A stretch of DNA of 64,000 nucleotides, taken from assembly GCF_005434965.1 (NCBI RefSeq), contig NZ_SKCI01000004.1:372001-436000 (forward strand). Reading direction: 5' to 3'. This stretch comes from Marimonas lutisalis (GTDB lineage: Bacteria > Pseudomonadota > Alphaproteobacteria > Rhodobacterales > Rhodobacteraceae). The notes beneath the pieces were generated by a model. That model ran no database searches and was not told the DNA's origin. It saw only the letters and a list, made by a program, of their open reading frames with translations. Below are positions 44,550-50,961 of the stretch, in pieces. The stretch's first letter is position 1. Each line of letters starts with the position of its first letter. The translations under genes were made by a program, and so were the position numbers.

Positions 44550-45521
44550 ATGACGCTCCCAACCCAACTGGCAAACCTGCGGATTCCCGTCATCGGCTCT
44601 CCGCTCTTCATCATCTCGAATCCCGATCTCGTCATTGCCCAATGCAAGGCCGGGATCGTGGGCTCCTTCCCCGCGCTCAACGCCCGCGAAAAAGAGGGCG
44701 AGCCGATCCTGCTCGATGCCTGGCTCAAGCGCATCACCGAAGAGCTTGACCGGCACAACCAGGACAACCCCGACACGCCTGCCGCCCCCTTCGCCGTCAA
44801 CCAGATCGTCCACCGCTCCAACACGCGGCTGGAACGCGATCTCGAGATCTGCGCGAAATGGAAGGTACCGATCTGGATCACCTCGCTCGGCGCCCGGGTC
44901 GAGGTGAACGAGGCCGCCCATTCCTGCGGCGGCATCACGCTGCATGACATCATCAACAACACGTTTGCGAAAAAGGCGATCGAAAAAGGCGCTGACGGCC
45001 TGATCGCCGTGGCCGCCGGCGCCGGCGGCCATGCCGGTGCGCAATCGCCCTTCGCGCTGATCAGCGAAATCCGCGAATGGTTCGATGGCCCGCTCGCGCT
45101 CTCGGGGTCCATCGCGAACGGAAAATCCATCCTTGCCGCGCAGGCTCTGGGCGCCGATCTCGCCTATATCGGCTCACCCTTCATCGCCACGGACGAGGCC
45201 AACGCGCAACCCGACTACAAGCAGATGATCGTCGAGAGCGGGGCCGAGGATATCGTCTATTCCAACCTCTTCACCGGCGTGCACGGCAACTATCTCAAAC
45301 CGTCCATCGCCCGCGCGGGCATGGATCCGGACAACCTCGAACAATCCGACCCGTCGAAAATGAATTTCGGCGCCAACCGCGAGAAACCCAAAAGCTGGAA
45401 GGAAATCTGGGGCTCGGGCCAGGGCATCGGCGCGATCAAGGAAATCCAGCCCGCCGCGCAGCTGATCGACCGTCTCGCCACCGAGTATCACGCGGCGAAA
45501 GAGGCGCTCTGCAATGGCTGA
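44550..45521 (+). CDS. Nitronate monooxygenase-family FMN protein
   Basis: A 323-residue TIM-barrel flavoprotein of the nitronate monooxygenase/2-nitropropane dioxygenase family. Recognisable parts are the N-terminal RIPVIGSPLFIISNPDLV, GSFPALNAR, the FMN-phosphate region AAGAGGHAG and LSGSIANGKSI. In acyl-CoA clusters, family members (for example the actinobacterial IpdC group) act as acyl-CoA oxidoreductases rather than on nitro compounds. That reading fits this operon better than nitronate detoxification but is an inference. The 3' end overlaps the histidine phosphatase gene by eight bases. Confidence 0.8.
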   Translation: MTLPTQLANLRIPVIGSPLFIISNPDLVIAQCKAGIVGSFPALNAREKEGEPILLDAWLKRITEELDRHNQDNPDTPAAPFAVNQIVHRSNTRLERDLEICAKWKVPIWITSLGARVEVNEAAHSCGGITLHDIINNTFAKKAIEKGADGLIAVAAGAGGHAGAQSPFALISEIREWFDGPLALSGSIANGKSILAAQALGADLAYIGSPFIATDEANAQPDYKQMIVESGAEDIVYSNLFTGVHGNYLKPSIARAGMDPDNLEQSDPSKMNFGANREKPKSWKEIWGSGQGIGAIKEIQPAAQLIDRLATEYHAAKEALCNG

Positions 45522-46179
45522 GCTCTACCTCGTCCGCCACGCCCAGGCCTCGTTCGGGGCGGCGAACTACGACAAGCTCTCGACGCTCGGTCACGAGCAA
45601 TCACGCGAGCTTGGCCGCGCCCTGAGGGCGCAGGGCGCAGCCCCCACGGCCTTTTTCATTGGCGACATGGTGCGTCACCGTGAAACGCTTGATGGCATCC
45701 TCGAAGGGCTGGGCCTCACAGCCGAGCCCGAGATCCACACCGGCCTGAACGAATTCGACTTCACCAACCTGCTCGATGCCAAGTATCCCGCCGGCACCGG
45801 CCCCGAGAACATGCACACCGAGCGCAAGAGCCATTTCCGCACCCTGCGCGACACGGTGCTGGAATGGGAACAGGGCGGCATCCCCGATGCCCGCGAAAGC
45901 TGGGCCGATTTTACCGCCCGGGTCGAAGATGCGCGCCGCACGATCATGACCCCCGACCACAAACAGGTGCTTGCTGTCTCCTCGGGCGGGGCCATCGCCC
46001 GGATGATCTCACACCTGCTCGAATGCGGGCCGGGCCAGCAGATCAAGCTGCAGCTTCAGATGAAGAATTGCGCCGTAAACCGTTTTGTTTACTCTTCAAG
46101 ATCGGTCTATCTGCACGGGTTCAACGAAACCCCCCATATCAACGCCGCCAACGAAGAGCGGCTCCTGACCTACAGCTAG
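45514..46179 (+). CDS. Histidine phosphatase family protein
   Basis: A 221-residue phosphoglycerate-mutase-fold phosphatase. The phosphohistidine motif LVRHAQASFG is at residues 6-15; a second histidine follows near DMVRHRETL and SSGGAIARMI. It starts within the 3' end of the previous gene. Its association with the kinase-fold gene 13 bases downstream is suggestive. If that kinase phosphorylates a hydroxyacyl-CoA, a phosphatase of this type could reset or detoxify phospho-intermediates. No direct evidence of substrate. Confidence 0.8.
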   Translation: MAELYLVRHAQASFGAANYDKLSTLGHEQSRELGRALRAQGAAPTAFFIGDMVRHRETLDGILEGLGLTAEPEIHTGLNEFDFTNLLDAKYPAGTGPENMHTERKSHFRTLRDTVLEWEQGGIPDARESWADFTARVEDARRTIMTPDHKQVLAVSSGGAIARMISHLLECGPGQQIKLQLQMKNCAVNRFVYSSRSVYLHGFNETPHINAANEERLLTYS

Positions 46180-46192
46180 GGAGGCCAAAGAC

Positions 46193-47227
46193 ATGAGCGC
46201 GAACACCGCCGCCCATCTTGATCTCAACGCCGTCGAAGCCTGGTGCCGCGAAAACGTCGACGGGTTCCAGGGCCCGATAGAATTGCACAAGTTTTCCGTG
46301 GGCCAGTCCAACCCCACCTTCCGGCTCACCACGCCGTCGGGCCGCTACGTGCTGCGCCGCAAACCGCCAGGCACGCTTCTGAAATCCGCCCATGCCGTAG
46401 ACCGCGAATTTCGCGTGCAGAAGGCGCTCTATGAAACCGATGTGCCCGTGGCAAGAATGTATGCGCTCTGCGAGGATGAAAGCGTGATCGGCTCGATGTT
46501 CTACATCATGGATTGCGTCGAAGGCCGCCGCTTCGAAGACCCCTGCCTGCCCGAACTGCCCAAGGGAGAGCGCATGGCCTATCTCGACGAGATGTGCCGC
46601 GTTCTGACCACCGTGCACGACGTCGACATCGAGGCGGTCGGCCTGTCCGACTATGGCCCGCCGGGCAACTACTATGAACGCCAGATCAATCGCTGGGCCA
46701 AGCAGTACGAGGCATCAAAAACCACCGAACTGCCCGAAATGGACGACCTGACCGACTGGCTGAAATCCAACATCCCGCCGGATGACGGTCAGCGGACGCT
46801 GGTGCACGGCGATTACCGGATCGACAACATGCTGTTTCACCCACAAGAGCCGCGCGTCGCCGCCCTGCTCGATTGGGAATTGTCGACCATCGGCCACCCC
46901 TATGCCGATCTCGCCGCCGTCATCATGCAATGGTCCATGCCGCCCGGAACCGAATCGAAAGGCATGGGCGGCGTCGACCGCGCCGCAGAAGGCCTGATCA
47001 CGGACGAGGAGTTCGTCGCCCGCTACTGCGAACGCCGCGGCATTTCCGGCATCGACGGGTTCGGCTTCTATCTCGCCTTCACCTTCTTCCGCATGGCCGG
47101 CATCATCCAGGGGGTGCTGAAACGCGCCATCGACGGCAATGCCTCGAACCCCGAACGCGCCTTCCGCCTGGGCGAGGCCGTGCCGCGCTTCGCCCAGGCC
47201 GGGCTTGCCGCAGCAAGGACCGTTTGA
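46193..47227 (+). CDS. Phosphotransferase of the LvaA / ACAD10-11 kinase type
   Basis: A 344-residue aminoglycoside-phosphotransferase-fold protein. Kinase residues are intact: VLRRKPPG with the ATP-binding lysine, the catalytic loop LVHGDYRIDN (H205, D207, N212) and the metal-binding LLDWE (D227). Proteins like this next to acyl-CoA dehydrogenases resemble the kinase domain of ACAD10/11 and Pseudomonas LvaA. Those phosphorylate the 4-hydroxyl of 4-hydroxyacyl-CoAs so that the oxygen can be removed or moved. A 4-hydroxyacyl-CoA kinase role is therefore plausible here; antibiotic resistance is not. Confidence 0.8.
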   Translation: MSANTAAHLDLNAVEAWCRENVDGFQGPIELHKFSVGQSNPTFRLTTPSGRYVLRRKPPGTLLKSAHAVDREFRVQKALYETDVPVARMYALCEDESVIGSMFYIMDCVEGRRFEDPCLPELPKGERMAYLDEMCRVLTTVHDVDIEAVGLSDYGPPGNYYERQINRWAKQYEASKTTELPEMDDLTDWLKSNIPPDDGQRTLVHGDYRIDNMLFHPQEPRVAALLDWELSTIGHPYADLAAVIMQWSMPPGTESKGMGGVDRAAEGLITDEEFVARYCERRGISGIDGFGFYLAFTFFRMAGIIQGVLKRAIDGNASNPERAFRLGEAVPRFAQAGLAAARTV

Positions 47228-47638
47228 ATGCTCGACCCGAAACTGAAGGAATACCCCTACCCGTTCCAGGCCCATGTCGGATTTGAAATCACCGACTGGT
47301 CAGATGGCTATTGCCGGCTGGAACAACCCGTCGTGCCGCATATCGGCAACCGCTACGGCATCCCCCATGGCGGCGTGCATGCAACCCTGCTCGACACGGC
47401 CATGGGCTATGCCATCTGCTATACTGGTGATCCCGATGACAAGCAGCTCGCCATGACGCTCTCGCTCAACGTGCAGTATCTCGCCGTCGCCAACGGGTCC
47501 AAGCTGATCGCCGAAGGCCGCCGTACCGGCGGCGGGCGCTCGACCGTCTTTGCCGAGGGCGAGATCCGCGACGATACCGGCACGCTCATCGCAACCGCCA
47601 CCGCCGTCTTCCGGCTGCGGGGCAGCAAGAAAGGATAA
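47228..47638 (+). CDS. PaaI/YbgC-like acyl-CoA thioesterase
   Basis: A 136-residue hot-dog thioesterase. The PaaI-type motif NRYGIPHGGVHATLLDTAMG (about residues 38-57) carries the catalytic-region glycines and aspartate. The ATG immediately abuts the preceding stop (TGAATG), so expression is coupled. It probably hydrolyses stalled or dead-end acyl-CoA intermediates to free CoA. Confidence 0.87.
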   Translation: MLDPKLKEYPYPFQAHVGFEITDWSDGYCRLEQPVVPHIGNRYGIPHGGVHATLLDTAMGYAICYTGDPDDKQLAMTLSLNVQYLAVANGSKLIAEGRRTGGGRSTVFAEGEIRDDTGTLIATATAVFRLRGSKKG

Positions 47639-47642
47639 TCCC

Positions 47643-48680
47643 ATGTCTGACGAAATGAAGTGCATCACGCTGGCGGCCCGCCCCGATGGCGCGCCCAAGG
47701 ACAGCGATTTCAAACTGGAAACCCGTGACGTACCCACCCCCGGCGACGGCGAGGTACTGGTGCGTGTCCATTACATGTCGCTCGATCCCTACATGCGCGG
47801 GCGCATGGACGATGCCAAATCCTATGCCGCCCCCGTGCCCATCGGCGGCATCATGGAGGCCGGCGGCGCGGGCGAGGTGATCGCCTCGAACCACCCGCAG
47901 TTTTCGCCCGGTGACATGGTGTTCGGCATGTTCGGCTGGACCACCCACGGCGTGCAGCCCGGCAGCATGCTGCGCAAGCTGCCCGATGGCCTGCCGATCA
48001 CCACCTCTCTGGGCGTTCTGGGCATGCCGGGTTTCACCGGCTGGTACGGCCTGACCGAGATCGGCAAACCGAAAGAGGGCGAAACCCTGGTCGTGGCCGC
48101 CGCCACCGGTCCCGTGGGCAGCATGGTGGGCCAGATCGCCAAGGCCCGCGGGTTGCGCACCGTCGCCATCGCCGGCGGCGCGGACAAATGCAAGATCGCC
48201 ACCGACACGTTCGGCTTCGATGCCGCAATCGACCACCGCGCGCATGATGATGCCCGCTCGCTGCGCAAGGCGCTGGCCGAAGCCGCACCCGACGGCGTCG
48301 ACATCTATTTCGAAAACGTCGGCGGCAAGGTGTTCCAGGCGGTCCTGCCGCTGATGAACCGCTTCGGGCGCATCCCGGTCTGTGGCATGATCTCGGGCTA
48401 CAATACCGGCGCGCTGGGCGGCACCCCCGGCGAGGGGCCGGATTACTTCCCGGTCTTCTGGCGCACGCTGCTGGTCAAGCACCTGCTGGCGCAGGGCTTC
48501 ATCATTTCCAACCACTGGGACCGCTTTGCCGAGTTCCTGGGCGAGGTCGCGCCGCTCGTGGCCTCGGGCGACATCGCCTATCTCGAAGATATCGCCGAGG
48601 GGATCGAAAACGCCCCGCGCACCTTCATGGGCCTGCTCGAAGGCCGGAACTTGGGCAAACAGATCGTCAAACTGATCTGA
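47643..48680 (+). CDS. NADP-dependent MDR reductase (CurA / leukotriene-B4-dehydrogenase-like)
   Basis: A 345-residue zinc-free medium-chain reductase. Segments typical of the family are VRVHYMSLDPYMRGRM, GMPGFTGWYGL, VVAAATGPVGSMVGQIAK, YFENVGGKVF and VCGMISGYN. Such enzymes reduce alpha,beta-unsaturated ketones or enoyl compounds with NADPH. It is the last gene of the acyl-CoA operon, closed by a terminator-like hairpin. In the pathway it may remove a double bond before or after a beta-oxidation round. Confidence 0.87.
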   Translation: MSDEMKCITLAARPDGAPKDSDFKLETRDVPTPGDGEVLVRVHYMSLDPYMRGRMDDAKSYAAPVPIGGIMEAGGAGEVIASNHPQFSPGDMVFGMFGWTTHGVQPGSMLRKLPDGLPITTSLGVLGMPGFTGWYGLTEIGKPKEGETLVVAAATGPVGSMVGQIAKARGLRTVAIAGGADKCKIATDTFGFDAAIDHRAHDDARSLRKALAEAAPDGVDIYFENVGGKVFQAVLPLMNRFGRIPVCGMISGYNTGALGGTPGEGPDYFPVFWRTLLVKHLLAQGFIISNHWDRFAEFLGEVAPLVASGDIAYLEDIAEGIENAPRTFMGLLEGRNLGKQIVKLI

Positions 48681-48689
48681 CAGACCTGT

Positions 48690-48742
48690 GGCCGGCGGGG
48701 CAAATCACCCCTCCGCCGGCCCCGATTTTTCTGCGAAAAATC
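48690..48742 (+). terminator. Terminator of the acyl-CoA operon plus TTTTC-TGC-GAAAA hairpin, copy 2
   Basis: GGCCGGCGG (48690-48698) pairs with CCGCCGGCC (48713-48721), followed by a second hairpin GATTTTTC-TGC-GAAAAATC (48724-48742). The second has the same core and loop as the one at 23220-23240. The first is a plausible terminator with a T-run supplied by the second. The remaining sequence to 48930 is AT-richer and probably carries the promoter of the next gene. Confidence 0.6.
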
Positions 48743-48930
48743 TCCGCCACATTCTTGCCACAATCAATTTGTTGGGGGGCTTGGCGTCCCTTGCCGCAAC
48801 ATGTGGAACGATGCCGCGCCTATCCGCTTGAAATCTAAACTTTATTTCAAACGCTCCGCGTGCTAGGCTGCTCTTGCAGAAAAAGCCAGTCGGAAAACCG
48901 GCGGCGCGAGAGGCAGAAAGGCGGAATACC

Positions 48931-50373
48931 ATGCGGATGCGTGGCAGGCACCCGGCCAAAACCGGGCTATTCATCATTGCAGCGATCTGGATGTTTGTGG
49001 TGCTCCCGCTTTCGGCAGCTGCCGCGCCCTATGCCGCGCTGGTCATGGACGCGCGCACCGGCAAGGTGCTGCACGCACGCAACGCCGATACCCGCCTGCA
49101 CCCGGCATCGCTGACCAAGATGATGACGCTCTACATCGCTTTCGAGGCAGTCGAACGCGGCGAGATTGACCTCGACACGATGGTGCGCATCTCGAAGAAC
49201 GCAGCCGCCGAACCGCCCTCGAAACTTGGGCTCAAGGCTGGCCAGAGGATCAAGCTGCGCTACCTCCTCCGCGCCGCAGCGGTGAAGTCGGCCAATGATG
49301 CCGCCACCGCAATCGGCGAAGCGATCGAAGGCTCCGAAGCAAAATTCGCCCGCCGGATGAACCGCACGGCCAAGGCGCTGGGTATGACCCGCACCACCTT
49401 CAAGAACGCCCATGGCCTTACCGAGTCCGGCCATCTCTCCACCGCGCGCGATATGACGATCCTCGGGCGCCACGTGCTCTACGACTACCCGCAATACTAC
49501 AATCTCTTCTCCCGCCGCTCGACCAATGCCGGCGTGCGCGAAGTCGCCAATACCAACCGCCGCCTGCTGGCCGCTTACAAGGGCGCCGACGGGATCAAGA
49601 CGGGCTATACCCGCGCGGCCGGCTTCAACCTCGTCGCCTCGGCCGAACGCGGCAACGAACGCGTCATCGCCACTGTGTTCGGCGGCCGGTCCTCGGCCTC
49701 GCGCAACGCCAAGGTCGCAGAATTGCTCGATCTCGGGTTCCGCCGCTCCCCGTCCAACGCGCCCGTGCGCAAACCCGATGCCCCGGTCTATGCCGCGACT
49801 GGCTCTGGCAGGGCCGCCCCAGGCACCGCCGGCAAGACGATCCGGCTCGTCACCGCCGTGCGCAAGAGCCTGCGTCCCGTCGCGCGCCCCGGCAGCACCG
49901 AACCGGCCCCGGTTATCGTCGCCGTCAAGGACGACATCACCGAGGCGCTCGCGGCGGCGAAAGCAGTTACCAAGACACCTGCGCCGGAAAAAACGGCGGA
50001 CGCCGCCCCGGCTCCAGCCGCTCCTCCGGCGAAAACGCCCAAGGCCCGTCCCAGCGATCTGGTCCTCGCCGCGGCCGCACCGGCGGATACCGCCGATCCC
50101 CAGCCAGAAGTGGTCACGCGCATTTCGACCTCGGGCGGGCGTCACTGGGGCATCAATGTCGGCCGCTATGGCAGCCGCTACCAGGCCGAACGCGTATTGC
50201 TGAAAACGGCGCTCAATGAAATGGCCACGCTCGATGGTTCGCTTCGCAAGGTGATAAAGCGAAATTCCGGCTATGATGCGAATTTCATGGGCATGTCGCG
50301 CGATACCGCCGAGCTCGCCTGCCGTCGTCTTCAGGCCCGAAACGTCACCTGCTTCATGATCGGCCCCGGCTGA
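48931..50373 (+). CDS. D-alanyl-D-alanine carboxypeptidase with C-terminal SPOR domain
   Basis: A 480-residue penicillin-binding protein of the PBP5/6 (S11) family, trimming pentapeptide side chains of peptidoglycan in the periplasm. A signal peptide (LFIIAAIWMFVVLPLSAAAA) is followed by the SxxK site SLTK (60-63), SxN SAN (120-122) and KTG (223-225). An Ala/Pro-rich linker (about 285-400) leads to a SPOR domain (HWGINVGRYGSRYQAERVLL to the end). SPOR domains bind glycan strands lacking stem peptides at division sites, so septal targeting is likely. The start ATG 48931 was chosen over one 19 codons upstream because it leads directly into the signal peptide. Confidence 0.92.
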   Translation: MRMRGRHPAKTGLFIIAAIWMFVVLPLSAAAAPYAALVMDARTGKVLHARNADTRLHPASLTKMMTLYIAFEAVERGEIDLDTMVRISKNAAAEPPSKLGLKAGQRIKLRYLLRAAAVKSANDAATAIGEAIEGSEAKFARRMNRTAKALGMTRTTFKNAHGLTESGHLSTARDMTILGRHVLYDYPQYYNLFSRRSTNAGVREVANTNRRLLAAYKGADGIKTGYTRAAGFNLVASAERGNERVIATVFGGRSSASRNAKVAELLDLGFRRSPSNAPVRKPDAPVYAATGSGRAAPGTAGKTIRLVTAVRKSLRPVARPGSTEPAPVIVAVKDDITEALAAAKAVTKTPAPEKTADAAPAPAAPPAKTPKARPSDLVLAAAAPADTADPQPEVVTRISTSGGRHWGINVGRYGSRYQAERVLLKTALNEMATLDGSLRKVIKRNSGYDANFMGMSRDTAELACRRLQARNVTCFMIGPG

Positions 50374-50503
50374 CAACAGGGATTGCGCCGCGTGTTCCAC
50401 GCGTCGCGGCGGGGCGAGGCCTCGGCTAACGCCTCGGCCCCGCCGTGCCATCACCCGCGTTCCCGCTTCTCCTCCGTGGCGCTGGCAGACAGGTTTGTTC
50501 AAT

Positions 50504-50558
50504 GAGTATTTTTGCCAAGAAAGAGCCGATCAGATGCTCTTTCTTGGTCCAAATACTC
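50504..50558. repeat. AT-rich long hairpin of the intergenic element
   Basis: Two 23-base arms (GAGTATTT...CCAAGAAAGAGC and its near complement) match at 20 of 23 positions around a 9-base loop. The AAATACTC/GAGTATTT ends recall the AAATATCC box of the copies at 13829 and 35604. It precedes a G-loop hairpin by 46 bases, the same order as near cbbR. Confidence 0.7.
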
Positions 50559-50604
50559 GAAATCCACCGTCTCGGTTTGCGCGCATGTCAACGCCTTGCA
50601 CCAA

Positions 50605-50653
50605 GCCCCCCGGGGCTGCCGGGGCGGGTGGGTGGGCGGCGGGCCCGGGGGGC
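50605..50653. repeat. Hairpin with G-quadruplex-type loop, copy 2
   Basis: Seventeen-base arms (GCCCCCCGGGGCTGCCG and CGGCGGGCCCGGGGGGC, 14 of 17 paired) enclose the 15-base loop GGGCGGGTGGGTGGG, four G-triplets with single-base spacers. Loop length and pattern equal the copy at 35690-35740, while the stem sequence differs. Confidence 0.85.
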
Positions 50654-50798
50654 GACCCATCGCACGCATCATTAACTGAAAAAAGCGTCAAGACTTGCCG
50701 CGGTGCAGCGGTGCACGGATGTCAGCCGGGCGGCAGCCGTGGATCACCCCCGGGCCTTTGCTACGCCGCGGCGGCGTTAACCCCTGCGAGCGCCGTGG

Positions 50799-50957
50799 TT
50801 ACTGTTTGGGTTTGTCGTCGTATTCACCCGACAGGATTCGGCGCGCATCGCCTTCGGGGTCGTCATATTGGTTCGTGCGCACCGTGTAGACGAAGAACAG
50901 CAGCCCGACACCACCGAGGATCAGTGAAATCGGGATCAGGAAAACCAGGATGTTCAT
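50799..50957 (-). CDS. ccoS: cbb3 oxidase maturation protein CcoS
   Basis: A 52-residue single-span membrane protein found by reading the minus strand: it starts MNILVFLIPISLILGGVGLL and ends with a charged tail containing YDDPEGDARRIL. This matches CcoS in size, in the N-terminal helix and in the conserved DDPEGDA-type motif. It begins four bases after the ccoI stop. CcoS is needed for incorporation of haem b and copper into cbb3 oxidase, and it completes the ccoGHIS assembly operon. Confidence 0.9.
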   Translation of the reverse strand: MNILVFLIPISLILGGVGLLFFVYTVRTNQYDDPEGDARRILSGEYDDKPKQ

Positions 50958-50961
50958 CGGG

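Larger units (their letters stand above)
50374..50798. other. 425-bp convergent intergenic region with four hairpins, no gene seen
   Basis: No convincing coding sequence. It holds a terminator-like hairpin for the carboxypeptidase gene (50408-50444, GGCGGGGC/GCCCCGCC arms). It also holds the long AT-rich hairpin at 50504-50558, the G-loop hairpin at 50605-50653, and a small ACGCCG/CGGCGT hairpin (50762-50776) that could terminate the minus-strand cco genes. Confidence 0.7.

Noticed and set aside
44550-45521. Nitronate detoxification enzyme
   Set aside because: Family membership is clear, but the position inside an acyl-CoA operon favours an acyl-CoA oxidoreductase role, so the substrate was left open.
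46193-47227. Aminoglycoside phosphotransferase as an antibiotic-resistance gene
   Set aside because: Kinase fold is right, but the acyl-CoA operon context and similarity to LvaA/ACAD10-11 kinases make a resistance role unlikely.
50374-50798. tRNA, riboswitch or CRISPR in the largest intergenic region
   Set aside because: Only inverted repeats and a G-rich loop were found; no cloverleaf, conserved aptamer core or spaced direct repeats.
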